NCBI GenBank assembly: GCA_017621495.1
Contig: JAGATB010000016.1
Span: 1-41,598, forward strand
Length of the DNA stretch: 41,598 nt
Source of the DNA: Clostridia bacterium
Lineage (GTDB): Bacteria > Bacillota > Clostridia > UMGS1810
Direction: 5' to 3'
Shown here piece after piece: positions 16,308 through 26,284 of this stretch. The notes beneath the pieces are model-generated. The model worked only from the letters and a program-made list of their open reading frames with translations, searched no databases and was not told the origin of the DNA. Both the position numbers and the translations under genes were made by a program. Every line of letters begins with the position of its first letter. The first letter of the stretch is position 1.

Positions 16308-18962
16308 TTAATTTTCTTCATAAATGATAATGGTGTGCGCTTTTCCGTTCTCTGCCTGTGCCAAAATCTTAGAGCATGCATCACCGGAGCCTTCATAATC
16401 CCGGAGTGCCGCTGCGTTTTCAGAAGTAATCCTTATTTCACCGTCACGATTATCTACCCGGAGAATCTTGAAGTTTTCAATTTTGCCACCTCCTTCTTCG
16501 GCACCGCCTGGCGCAAACGCCCAGGTCACATAATCCCCGTAGAACTTGCTGACATATCCCAAGATAACACTCTGGTTAGCACTAATACTGCCACGTCGAT
16601 TTGTTCCGTCGGTCACACCTATCCATTTCTTTTCGCTGGCATCATACAGAATTTCAATATTGCTGATTTCCTCCGGCGTAACAAAGTCTGCAAGAATGGT
16701 ATCTCCTCTTTCAATCGCTCTGTTTTGAACCTCACTACGTTTGTCGACAGGCATAAAGCCCTCCTTCAAGGTATAAGTAACCTCAACGCCGGTACGGTCA
16801 ACACCCCTAATGGCGTACGCTACGTTTTCATCCTTGTCAAGTACCTTTCGTATGCCGCTGACCACAAACATGTTATTGTCTGCATTACCCATATTCAAAT
16901 GAATGTTGCCTGACTTACTCAAGACTACAATATCTTCGACTATACCCTCGCCATCAAAGCGATAAGTAGCACAATCATACGATTTCATCCACTGCCATGT
17001 AATTGCAGTCTTGATAGGACTCAAGGTAAAGTCTTCTACGCTTGCCTCCGGCAGCTCTGCAAAATCGGGTATTTCCAACACCAGCGTATCTTCCTCCACA
17101 AAGTTCAGCGGCAGGAAAAGCGTCCATGGGACAAAGGAATGACTTCCCCATGAAAGACCCTCCTTTAAGGAGTTTTGGGATTCCCCAACGGAAGAATCCA
17201 AATACCTGCTGTCAATCTTAGTAATTACATTGTTTTCATCTGCCTTATACACAATAATCTGTGGGTCTTCAAATCTGTTTTTCAAAGTATTTACATCCGA
17301 GGTTTTTGCCATGTCATATTTCTTCTCATCTACCCGTATGTTCTTATCAAATGTAAACTCCTGAAGCTCCCCTGCAGAAGTATAAAGCTTGGCTTTCAGG
17401 GTTGTGGTAAATGCTTCATCCTGTTTACCTAACTGATAAAGATAACCCCAAGAAACCGCATCCTCGGTTGCAACCTTTATATCACCGATGAGCCCAAGTA
17501 CATTAAACTGCAGCTTCACAGACCTGCCCGGTTTGATTGCCGCCTTTTCCCGGTTATATACTTCCTGTATCACCTTGTAGCTTTCCTCACCATCACTGAG
17601 AATCACATAATCGCTTTCCTGCGTAATGGAATCAATGGTAATTTCCTCGCTTCGAGTAGATACACACACATCGACATACTCTTCAGAGCGAACAACACTC
17701 AAAAGCTGTCCTCGTTTAATTTCAGAAAGAGAAATAGGAAGTCCGCCGTCCTGATAGAGGCGAACGATATCCACATCGTTAGACACATTGACAGGAGTAT
17801 CCTTGTTGGTGCCGTAAATAACCTCTTCTGTATAATCAATGCTGGAACAAAGAATTGTTTCTACTTCCCTGATGATAGCAACATCATAGCCGCCAGCGCC
17901 TATAAGCTCAATGGTTCCGTGCTTTATCGCAAACGCCTTGCTAATGTCCTCCGAAATCAATTTCCCGTTCTTGATAACAACAACCGACTTGTTCAAGGCT
18001 GCTCTTCTTGAATTCTCATTTTCGTCATAATACTGCAGTTCATAGTCACTAAAATCAATAAGATTTTCACCGGAAATAAGAACACTTTCGTCTAAATTAT
18101 AAAGGAACACCAACTCCTTATCAGTTTTTGTTTCCCGATAATAGTAGGCCGCCTCGTGTCCTAAAAATTCGTCTTCGTTAATAATATTTCCCTTTTGAAA
18201 TGCTTCACCATTAATGAAAATATGGTTCTCATCTGATATATCATCTCCTATAAGAGAGATGCCTCCTGCTACATCTACTCTACCCTCGTCACGGTATATC
18301 TTGTGATATACCGAAAGCATTGTTGCATCTCCTGTGCTGTAGTTTGGAGAGGAATTACCATAGGTAGTCTGTTCAAGCAAGCCGGTAATCAAAGCATTAT
18401 AAGCCATGACAAATGCATCACTGCGAGGACAAGGGGAATCCAAAAAGTTTTCCGATACATCAATCATAATGTCTGCTCGATTTGCCGCCGACAAATATCC
18501 CATAGGATAACCGCCGTTCACCTCTGCCACAACCTGATATCCACAAAGAGATACCATAACCTTGCAAACCTCCATCATAGTTGCCGGTTCATCCGGTCGA
18601 TAGGTATCAGCCGGAGAGATAATTCCACGCTTCAAAAGTTCCTCCACAGCGAACGCTGCCCAATGATAATTGGGCACATCGGTGAAATATGTATTTCGAG
18701 TAAGGGTAGCCTCACTCATGCCAAGCATCCTAACTGCCAGAACCGCCAACTCGGCTCTTGTAATATCTGCAAACAGGTTGTAAGTTCCGTCATCATAAGG
18801 GGTAATGATTCCCATGCTACTCAAAAAACCAAGCTGTTCCGTCTGCATGAGAGTTTCTTCACTGTCGCCGTTCTCCTCAGCAATAGTTGTTACGCATAAA
18901 GACATCAGCATAACTGTAATCAGTAAAATACTTATGAACGGCTGAAAAAAGTTTCGTTTCAT
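16308..18962 (-). CDS. SLH-domain surface protein (884 aa), body of unknown function
   Basis: Large exported protein. A signal peptide (about 1-28) is followed directly by SLH repeats (about 42-205: FLSSMGIITPYDDGTYNLFA, ITRAELAVLAVRMLGM, YRPDEPATMMEVCKVMVSLC). The remaining 680 residues appear to be repeated small beta domains with recurring short phrases such as YVILSDGEESYKV and NMFVVSGIRKVLDKDENVAY. No glycosidase residues are recognisable. I cannot assign a function. A scaffold or glycan-binding role at the wall is the simplest guess. It has a perfect AAGGAGG site and sits mid-operon between the other SLH genes. Confidence 0.8.
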   Translation of the reverse strand: MKRNFFQPFISILLITVMLMSLCVTTIAEENGDSEETLMQTEQLGFLSSMGIITPYDDGTYNLFADITRAELAVLAVRMLGMSEATLTRNTYFTDVPNYHWAAFAVEELLKRGIISPADTYRPDEPATMMEVCKVMVSLCGYQVVAEVNGGYPMGYLSAANRADIMIDVSENFLDSPCPRSDAFVMAYNALITGLLEQTTYGNSSPNYSTGDATMLSVYHKIYRDEGRVDVAGGISLIGDDISDENHIFINGEAFQKGNIINEDEFLGHEAAYYYRETKTDKELVFLYNLDESVLISGENLIDFSDYELQYYDENENSRRAALNKSVVVIKNGKLISEDISKAFAIKHGTIELIGAGGYDVAIIREVETILCSSIDYTEEVIYGTNKDTPVNVSNDVDIVRLYQDGGLPISLSEIKRGQLLSVVRSEEYVDVCVSTRSEEITIDSITQESDYVILSDGEESYKVIQEVYNREKAAIKPGRSVKLQFNVLGLIGDIKVATEDAVSWGYLYQLGKQDEAFTTTLKAKLYTSAGELQEFTFDKNIRVDEKKYDMAKTSDVNTLKNRFEDPQIIVYKADENNVITKIDSRYLDSSVGESQNSLKEGLSWGSHSFVPWTLFLPLNFVEEDTLVLEIPDFAELPEASVEDFTLSPIKTAITWQWMKSYDCATYRFDGEGIVEDIVVLSKSGNIHLNMGNADNNMFVVSGIRKVLDKDENVAYAIRGVDRTGVEVTYTLKEGFMPVDKRSEVQNRAIERGDTILADFVTPEEISNIEILYDASEKKWIGVTDGTNRRGSISANQSVILGYVSKFYGDYVTWAFAPGGAEEGGGKIENFKILRVDNRDGEIRITSENAAALRDYEGSGDACSKILAQAENGKAHTIIIYEEN

Positions 18963-18988
18963 CGCTCTGCCTCCTTTTCCTTATTATA

Positions 18989-20674
18989 TTAGATGGAATT
19001 ATAAAGCCTATAAAGGATAACTGCCGCCTCGGCTCTCGTGGTTCCTCCAACAGGTCGGAAGGTGTTATCTGTATACCCACTGATAATACCTGAGGTCTGC
19101 ATCACCGTTACCGCTTCCTTGGCATAATTTTCGATTGCAGAATAATCATAGAAGGTTTTCGTTCCGACCTCTTTCTTCAATTCTATATCCTTAAAATCCA
19201 AAGCATTAGTAATAAGCACGCAAATATCCTGTCGACTTATGATTTCCTCGCTGCCAAACCGGTCCACACTTATTCCTCTTGCGATGTTATGCTTAACTAA
19301 TGTCGTAACATAAGGATAATACCAATCGTCACTGTTTACATCTGCAAAATTAATATCAGCAGAAGCCTCCGGTAATTCAAAAACAAGACAGAGTAATTTT
19401 GCAAATTCTGCCCGGGTGATACTATCCTCCGGCACATACTTGTTTTCTGCCTTTCCGGCAATAATCTCCTTTTCTGCCAGGAAAAGAACCGCTTCCTCCG
19501 CCCATGCATAATCCTCCATATCATCAAATGAAACTGGTTGTTTAGTCAAATCTTCAGTTGCAATGGGTGTGATAGCAGGCTTGCTCACCAAATTGCTTTC
19601 AATTGAAATTTTTGTTCCTCTATCGGATGAGTTCGTTCTTGAAGGTGATCTTTCGCCGGAGCTTTCGCTTTCGTTTTCAAAGGCTGTTTTGACCGCTTTT
19701 TTGCTGTCATAAGTTTTTCCTGTCATATTTTGATAAACCTTATCTTTTGTATTATCGGTGTCAATAGACAAGAAATCTTCAAAGTCTTCCAAAAGTCTTT
19801 TCACGTTGCCCCAGCCGTCCGGCTCCTTGATGACTTCCAAAATCAACGCTTCAGTCAATTTTTGATAAAGAGTTTCCTCGTTGGTAATACCTTGATTACT
19901 TACTCGTTGGGTAATCAAACGCTGCATTGTTGCAGTAACTACCTCATCAATACCCCAATTTCCGATGGCATACTCTTTGAGGTTTAATTCATTGGTGTAC
20001 TTAATGACATTTTCAACCTTACCTCCGTTGAGTGCCGCAATGACAGCATATGTTTTGATAATTTCTTTACTTCTCTTTAAATCCGATTCAATAATAGTGT
20101 TCAATTTTTCGTTTTTTAAATAATTTTCATAGAGCAATGCCGACATGTTTGTTTTTTCGGTTTCACCCATAATTTTATTAATCTCACCTGAAATTCCAAA
20201 GGCTTTAACATTATCGTCAATATATGCCGTAATATCTGCAACAAGCTCTTTTTCAGTCTTATCTGCCTTGGCAAGAGTGGTAATAGCACCTACTTTTTCC
20301 TTAAATTCATCGTTGTTGCTATAACTGATTTCTCCCGTTTGTACCAGTTTTCCTTCAGAATATAAATAGACCTCATATTCCTCACTGCCGCCTGCCACAC
20401 TTACCGTAAAGGAGTAGTTTCCGTCATCATCGGTTTTTGTCTGTCCCACATATTCGATTCTTTCTCTGTCAATCGCCTCAAGAGAGAGCGTCGAACCGCT
20501 TGGCTCATCTTTGTGACAGAGATACAGGATGACGTTGCTGTTTTCCTTTTCGTTTCCGCTTATTTGAAACCCTCCATTTAAATCAAGCTGTTCTATATTC
20601 AAGCCTTCTGCATAGACGCATATACTTGCTAATAAAACCATTATGAAAACAAAGGGTATGAAATACTTTTTCAT
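18989..20674 (-). CDS. SLH-domain surface protein (561 aa) with N-terminal Ig-like module
   Basis: Exported (signal peptide about 1-22). Residues 35-120 form an Ig-like module with TKTDDDGNYSFTVSVAGGS, similar to one near the C-terminus of the 1334-aa glycosidase. A largely helical segment follows (about 125-330), then a Ser/Arg-rich linker (SSGERSPSRTNSSDRG) and three C-terminal SLH repeats (about 385-561). Their motifs are ITRAEFAKLLCLVFELP, SDDWYYPYVTTLVKHNIARG and GYTDNTFRPVGGTTRAEAAV. The last repeats are close to the SLH consensus, so wall anchoring is likely. The helical middle could be a spacer or a partner-binding region. It is the gene next to the largest glycosidase. Confidence 0.83.
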   Translation of the reverse strand: MKKYFIPFVFIMVLLASICVYAEGLNIEQLDLNGGFQISGNEKENSNVILYLCHKDEPSGSTLSLEAIDRERIEYVGQTKTDDDGNYSFTVSVAGGSEEYEVYLYSEGKLVQTGEISYSNNDEFKEKVGAITTLAKADKTEKELVADITAYIDDNVKAFGISGEINKIMGETEKTNMSALLYENYLKNEKLNTIIESDLKRSKEIIKTYAVIAALNGGKVENVIKYTNELNLKEYAIGNWGIDEVVTATMQRLITQRVSNQGITNEETLYQKLTEALILEVIKEPDGWGNVKRLLEDFEDFLSIDTDNTKDKVYQNMTGKTYDSKKAVKTAFENESESSGERSPSRTNSSDRGTKISIESNLVSKPAITPIATEDLTKQPVSFDDMEDYAWAEEAVLFLAEKEIIAGKAENKYVPEDSITRAEFAKLLCLVFELPEASADINFADVNSDDWYYPYVTTLVKHNIARGISVDRFGSEEIISRQDICVLITNALDFKDIELKKEVGTKTFYDYSAIENYAKEAVTVMQTSGIISGYTDNTFRPVGGTTRAEAAVILYRLYNSI

Positions 20675-20699
20675 CTTCCTCTCTCCTTACCTAAAATAC

Positions 20700-23600
20700 T
20701 TATTTTTTCACTGATGTACTCTTCATCAAGGGCGTCATTGTAAAGTTCTCCCAAACCATGAGCTTGACTGCATCACTCTCTAAAGCCTTGACTGCATCCA
20801 ATTTTATCTCAAGATAGGAACTCTCGTTAAACACGGTTGGTAAATCCTGGGTCCATCCCAGTTCTGCCAAGGTATACAATTGCACCATACTTAATGCATC
20901 CTTGGTATAATAAGCAACTATCACCATGGTATTTGTTGTGTTTGGCATTTCGGTGATAAGATTGCCCAAATAAAACTTTCCTGTAAGAGGTTTGCTCTTG
21001 TCAATCTTAGAAAGTCCGGTTACCCTTTCTTCATTCTGCACCAAGGTAATATCAGGTTCATCTAATAGATAAAAGCTATCCTTTTTACAAAGCTGTTTTC
21101 CTACATACAAAGAAAGTTCATACCGACCGGAAGTCACCTCTATCGGAAACTTAAGAGAAAACCGTCCTGACTCATCTGTGGAAATAAATGTAAAATGTGC
21201 GTATTCTTCTTCATCTCCAACTCCTTGCTTCCCATGAGAATATTTTAAGGAAAGAAGAAGTTTCTTCTTATACTCTTGGGTGATACCGGAAACAGTTACA
21301 CTCCCCGCTTTGGAATCTACACCAATAACCATATCCCTTTCGCTTTCTTCAAGGGGGTATGCACTTCCAAACACCTTAAACCGGTTGAGACAGTCTCCTT
21401 CCTGCCACAAAAGCCAAAGTTCATCATCTTCCTGCAGATCAAAGCTCATAGTGTAGTCACCATCTGTTCCGGAAAGGTTGAAGGCTCTCTGTGTTCCTTT
21501 TTCATCAATCAACATAGGAAAGAAGCTGCTCCCACCATAGAAAACCTGACATTTCCCATCCTCATCTATGATGTAAACCGGTATATGGCTATAGGGAACT
21601 TTGACATAAGAAACTGTGTCGGTAGCCTTCAGGACATATGCCCCGGCTTGACTTTCCATCAAGGTTTCGTTGCCGTACATATCCACCAGAGTTATCTGCG
21701 GAGTTTGCAGATTCAGAGCATAGGTTCCATTTCCCCAAAAAACATAGACTGTATCCTGGTTTTCCATAGTAAACTTATAAATATTGACGCCATCTTCCTG
21801 TTCCTCCACCACTTCGCTTCCTGTGGCATCTGCTAAAAGCAGATTCATGTTAGAAACCGCCAAGTAGCTCGGCTTTGCACTACAGGGAACATCCAGCAGG
21901 GCTTCATCGTAAGCACGTAATATGCCAAATCCGGACCCTTTACTGGTGACATCTACCGCCCCGTCTTTATAAGAATAGATAAATGCTTTTTCAAACGCTT
22001 TCTGTGCTCTCCCTGTCACATAACGTTGAACCACATTAGTAGCCTGCAGCTCTTCAGACACTGCGGTTTGTCCGGAGGTAGACCATCCATACTCAGTTGC
22101 CCAGAGAGGATAGGAAAGACCATATTCACCTGCCAATGTATCTGCAGAACTCAGATAGTCACCCAGCTCCGATTCCGTCAAGTCCTTATACGGATGGACA
22201 CTCAAAACATCCATCAATTGCCCGTTGCTATCGTTTTGTCGGCTTTGAATTCCTTGAAACAACACATCCAGCCATTCGACAGGGATATCTGCAATCGCAC
22301 CTCCCACCAATGTAAATGTGGGGCAAAATGCTTTTACCTTGGTGTACACCTGATTTAAGAATTCGGCATAATAATCAGCCTTATTATAGTATTCCTCTCC
22401 GCTTGCGTTCTCCGGCGGAATTCGGTTTGCCGCCAAATTGTACTCATTGTTTAATTCAAAGGCGTGTACTCCAAGGGTTTCCAGTTCTTTGGCAAACGCC
22501 GCTGCATTGACAGCAAACACTGCTTGTGCCTCCGGCGTATAAACCGGGTCTTCGTCAAATCCGGGCACCACGCCTTCTGCAATAGGAAGTAGGTTCATTC
22601 CTCTGGCAGTAATTTTTGTAATGTAATCCTGCCATAGTTCCGGCATGGCATATACAAAATTGCTTGATCCGGTAGGCAGAGTGGCAAAGCTGTTCAAATT
22701 GAAATTATCTCTGATATACCCAATTCCTGCCTTGTCCATCAAGTCAAGTAAAAGGGTCGGATCATTGTTCCACTTTTTAGCCTCAGAAAGTGCATAATGC
22801 ATACAAATTCCCAAGCTCTGGTTGTTGGTCGCACCCAAATCAGAATTAACATACGAAAACTCGTATTCCCGTTGGGAAAGAAGGCTTCCGTTTTTCACCG
22901 TCATCCGAAGGGTATATATCCCATAGGGCAGGGATGGAAGCTGAATCCTTTCATTCACCAAAAGTCCTTTGGAAAAGGAAAGAATGTCATCTTCTCTCCA
23001 AACTGGTTCCCCTGTGTAATCGAGAACCTCAATCTGTTTCTCATAGCTTTGAGGAATATCCTCTTTGGTGGACTGCTTCAGAAAATTCAGATCAAATGCA
23101 ATCGTTTCTCCCCGATAAAAGATGTTCCCAAAGTGTTGGCTTGTTAACTCCAGTTTAACAGGAGCAATGGGGTCGCTCATTTTTATTCCAACCCCTCCAA
23201 TTAAAACCTGACCTGCCGAGTATCCGGAAAACGGATTAAATACAGTAAGTGAAAAATCGCTACCGGTTACCGCACCGGTCATTCTCCCGTTAAAATACGG
23301 AGCAGGTAATTGAAAGGTATGGATTTTCCATGTGTTGGTATCGGTCAGCACAAGCATACCGCCAAAATCCTTAGCAAGATATTGAGAATCGTAAAACAGA
23401 TTTACCATTCCATTTCCTGCGTCAAAGTATGCTACTGTAACTTCTACGCTGCTACCATCAGACAGCTTTTTCATTGTTGTGTCGTTAATAGAAAAATATG
23501 CTGTATGCATCTCCGTTTTGGGAATCAGCTGTGCCCCTTCAATGCCCTGCTTACACAGATAAGCCATTGCTTTTCCTTTTGCCGGACGGGCAGTTAATTT

Positions 23601-24704
23601 ATTCTCCTGTACCGTGCTTGTCAGCGTAGTATATACACTTCCCAGGTCAAAAACATCAGTAATCTTTCTGTCAGTATAGACCTGAAAGTTAATAGGCTTC
23701 ACTGCCAACACGTCAGCAAAAATGGTTTCTACCTCGTCCGCTATATCAAGAGTATACTCTCCTGTGGCAAGGAGTGAGGTAAGCGTTACTTCTATCATTC
23801 TTGGTGTATGTATCGTGATGCTATCAATCCCAACTACCGTCTGGTTTTGATCTTTTAAAACGATGCTTTGGGGATTTTGTGCCAATTCGTCCTTTGCCTC
23901 TTCTGTCATTGGAAGCTGCAGTCCTATTCGAAGTGAAGTGCTCTCTGCCTCATCTCCTGCTAAAATCCGTAATTTATTGGCATCTCCCATCTTGCACAAT
24001 TCTATGTTGTCTAAATACATGGAACCGGGCATCATATTATCCTCCAGACGAAACTCTATCCTGGATATAGGATACACCGTTTCCGTAATGGTGTCAGTTC
24101 CATAGAATATGCCATCAATGTAGTAATGAATCTTCTGGCTCTCTGCTGTAAGCTCCAGTACCATGGAGACATCATACCAACGATTAGCGACATACACAAA
24201 CTTACCGGAATTGGAAGGTGTCCATCCTTTCATGCCCTTGGCATACCCCATATAGCCGTTTCCTACCATAAATGTTTGCGACGCAAGATAACTACCACTA
24301 GAGGTTCCGCCTATCTTACACATAAACAGCCTACCCGCCTCTCCATCGGCAGGAACTGTTTCAAACAAACAACTAAAATTCAGAACATATGTCCCCGTTT
24401 GCAGAGATGATGAGAGGTCATATTTCAGCTCATCATACATCTTTGCCGTTATTTCTCCCGCATCGTTCAAATAAATGTTGGCTAATGCATATGAGGTTCC
24501 GAATATGTCATCATGACTACTTGCAGTCCCCCGTCCTGTGCCCATCGCACCGGCAGGAAGCTCTCCTGTATAATCCTCAAAGGTTTCATACAGAATCGCA
24601 TCTTCCTGGGCATACACATCAGTTCCTATACACAGGGTTAAAAACAAGAAAAGGAAGGATAATCCTTTTAACAAGGAATTCTTCGTTTTATTTTTCATTT
24701 CCAT
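20700..24704 (-). CDS. Secreted multidomain clan GH-A glycosidase (1334 aa)
   Basis: Very large exported hydrolase for an unidentified polysaccharide. After a signal peptide (about 1-32) comes a LamG-like sandwich (35-240), then the module VAYFDAGNGMVNLFYD...GSDFSLTVF (about 370-505) shared with the two other GH-A proteins here. An Ig-like region (515-620) leads into a TIM barrel (about 630-950). The barrel has NNEYN (acid/base Glu754), VLSVHPY and WATEYGW (nucleophile Glu871). A beta domain with VDMYGNETLM (about 1005), an Ig-like module (about 1135-1220) and a terminal module ending VKLMVWENFTMTPLM follow. The layout is closest to GH39/GH-A types; family and substrate are not certain. No SLH repeats, so anchoring would need a partner. 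Confidence 0.82.
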   Translation of the reverse strand: MEMKNKTKNSLLKGLSFLFLFLTLCIGTDVYAQEDAILYETFEDYTGELPAGAMGTGRGTASSHDDIFGTSYALANIYLNDAGEITAKMYDELKYDLSSSLQTGTYVLNFSCLFETVPADGEAGRLFMCKIGGTSSGSYLASQTFMVGNGYMGYAKGMKGWTPSNSGKFVYVANRWYDVSMVLELTAESQKIHYYIDGIFYGTDTITETVYPISRIEFRLEDNMMPGSMYLDNIELCKMGDANKLRILAGDEAESTSLRIGLQLPMTEEAKDELAQNPQSIVLKDQNQTVVGIDSITIHTPRMIEVTLTSLLATGEYTLDIADEVETIFADVLAVKPINFQVYTDRKITDVFDLGSVYTTLTSTVQENKLTARPAKGKAMAYLCKQGIEGAQLIPKTEMHTAYFSINDTTMKKLSDGSSVEVTVAYFDAGNGMVNLFYDSQYLAKDFGGMLVLTDTNTWKIHTFQLPAPYFNGRMTGAVTGSDFSLTVFNPFSGYSAGQVLIGGVGIKMSDPIAPVKLELTSQHFGNIFYRGETIAFDLNFLKQSTKEDIPQSYEKQIEVLDYTGEPVWREDDILSFSKGLLVNERIQLPSLPYGIYTLRMTVKNGSLLSQREYEFSYVNSDLGATNNQSLGICMHYALSEAKKWNNDPTLLLDLMDKAGIGYIRDNFNLNSFATLPTGSSNFVYAMPELWQDYITKITARGMNLLPIAEGVVPGFDEDPVYTPEAQAVFAVNAAAFAKELETLGVHAFELNNEYNLAANRIPPENASGEEYYNKADYYAEFLNQVYTKVKAFCPTFTLVGGAIADIPVEWLDVLFQGIQSRQNDSNGQLMDVLSVHPYKDLTESELGDYLSSADTLAGEYGLSYPLWATEYGWSTSGQTAVSEELQATNVVQRYVTGRAQKAFEKAFIYSYKDGAVDVTSKGSGFGILRAYDEALLDVPCSAKPSYLAVSNMNLLLADATGSEVVEEQEDGVNIYKFTMENQDTVYVFWGNGTYALNLQTPQITLVDMYGNETLMESQAGAYVLKATDTVSYVKVPYSHIPVYIIDEDGKCQVFYGGSSFFPMLIDEKGTQRAFNLSGTDGDYTMSFDLQEDDELWLLWQEGDCLNRFKVFGSAYPLEESERDMVIGVDSKAGSVTVSGITQEYKKKLLLSLKYSHGKQGVGDEEEYAHFTFISTDESGRFSLKFPIEVTSGRYELSLYVGKQLCKKDSFYLLDEPDITLVQNEERVTGLSKIDKSKPLTGKFYLGNLITEMPNTTNTMVIVAYYTKDALSMVQLYTLAELGWTQDLPTVFNESSYLEIKLDAVKALESDAVKLMVWENFTMTPLMKSTSVKK

Positions 24705-24724
24705 TTATTTCTCCTATAGGATTC

Positions 24725-26257
24725 TTAATTGCTTAGTTTGATGTTATCAGTAAGTGGATTTAATACATATCGACTTCCGTCAAAGGCTTCCTCAATCAAA
24801 AATCCCTGAATGATGGTATCAATGTTGCTCGGTGAAATTTCAATTTGAGTATTAATGTAGTTTTTAGACATGTCTAAAGGAAGAATACTAAAAGCTGTCA
24901 TCTTTCCTGTCGCAGAATATGCGCCAAAGAACAAATAAGTCTTCTCGTTCTTTTTAATAGAATTCAGTATTTCCAACTTTATCTTGGTAGTTTCTTCCGG
25001 TGTAACAGCATTTGTGTTATCGGCGTCTTGAAATGCAAAGCTTTTTATCTCAAAGCTTCCCCCGCTGGTTATAAAGCTTCTTTTCGCATTGGTAAGCCCC
25101 AACACCGTCTGTGGAATCTCTACCGCACAAACAGCACCGGGATCTACGGTGTCTTCAAGGATTATGGTATAGATATCGTCTTCCAGTGTTCTTGACGCAA
25201 CAGCTACATCACTTTCGTCAGCTGTTACAGTCATCATATCCAGCAACTCCTTCGAGAGACTATCAGAAACCTTAAACTGTATCCGGAGAATTCCGTCCCC
25301 TGCATCTACCGCGCTTTGTCTTACGCCATCCACATCCAATAAGATTACATCAGAAATCAAAGCCGAACCGTCTGCCCCGGAAAAATAGATTTTATCACAA
25401 AACACCTTTTGACCAAACTTACCGGTTAAATCTGTAGGAAGCGTAAGATAGTATTCTGCATCTGTTGCAAACTCTGCACTGTAATAAACCCGATAAATCT
25501 GAGAGGAAACTCTCTCAATCTTGGTAACCGTGGGTGAAGTCATCTCGCCATTTGCCCCAAAGGTAACATATTCAGGAATAATTGCAGCCTCTGATGCCTT
25601 GCTTAACGGAGCAGAGAAATCCACCTCTACATACCCCCGGTCGGTGTCTAATGTGGTCACCTTTGGTTCCAAAACTTCAGGCACCGTGGACATAATAAGA
25701 TTATCAATCCACCATTGGTCCCCGTTTGCCATTGTAATACCCGCAAGTCCATTATTAATTACATCTTCATGTAGGATTCCGGTGCCCCAAAGGTCACCAT
25801 CTTTGTAATAGGTAATACTGGCTGCATCAAAATCCAGTAGCATTTCAATCTGAACGCAGGTATTAAGTGCAGGCTGATAAACCCCCTCGTTTGCCTGCCA
25901 CCCACTATTGCTGCTCTCATATCCAAGACCCGTGCTATAGGTTCCAAATACAATTTTGGTAGCTCCTGAGCCGGGCTTCAGCTGCATCGTTTGCTGAGCT
26001 CCATTATATCTGCCCCAGTATGTATCCATGCTAATGTAAAACTTGCCGGCTTTCACGGGTTCCGACGCCATAGGTGCAATGGTACATGTCGCCTTTCGCA
26101 CATTATGTACCGCACCATTACTATCGGTATACTCGATATTACCGCTTTCGGTTAAATCATCAAATGTATACAAAAAATTATACTCTGCTGCAAACACTCT
26201 GGAAAAAGACAGCTGTGTCAACACAACCAGAAATAAAACTGTGATTATTTTTTTCAT
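24725..26257 (-). CDS. Secreted beta-sandwich protein, probable glycan-binding
   Basis: A 510-aa exported protein without catalytic motifs that I can identify. A signal peptide (to about residue 25) precedes a concanavalin-like domain (about 30-195, with FDFDAASITYYKDGDLWGTG and WWIDNLIMSTVP), like the start of the 1334-aa enzyme. Ig-like domains (about 200-400) and a C-terminal module (about 400-510) follow. The second ATG (26257) is chosen because it lies 9 bases from GAGGAG, against 3 for the first (26263). It is placed between two large glycosidases, 20 bases before the next gene. A binding or targeting subunit is likely; I cannot exclude a novel enzyme. Confidence 0.72.
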   Translation of the reverse strand: MKKIITVLFLVVLTQLSFSRVFAAEYNFLYTFDDLTESGNIEYTDSNGAVHNVRKATCTIAPMASEPVKAGKFYISMDTYWGRYNGAQQTMQLKPGSGATKIVFGTYSTGLGYESSNSGWQANEGVYQPALNTCVQIEMLLDFDAASITYYKDGDLWGTGILHEDVINNGLAGITMANGDQWWIDNLIMSTVPEVLEPKVTTLDTDRGYVEVDFSAPLSKASEAAIIPEYVTFGANGEMTSPTVTKIERVSSQIYRVYYSAEFATDAEYYLTLPTDLTGKFGQKVFCDKIYFSGADGSALISDVILLDVDGVRQSAVDAGDGILRIQFKVSDSLSKELLDMMTVTADESDVAVASRTLEDDIYTIILEDTVDPGAVCAVEIPQTVLGLTNAKRSFITSGGSFEIKSFAFQDADNTNAVTPEETTKIKLEILNSIKKNEKTYLFFGAYSATGKMTAFSILPLDMSKNYINTQIEISPSNIDTIIQGFLIEEAFDGSRYVLNPLTDNIKLSN

Positions 26258-26284
26258 GCTCATATTCTCCTCGTATATTATATA

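Noticed and set aside
13308..26257. Cellulosome-type dockerin or cohesin domains in the secreted proteins
   Set aside because: I found no paired calcium-binding dockerin repeats or cohesin pattern; SLH repeats are the only recognisable anchoring modules.
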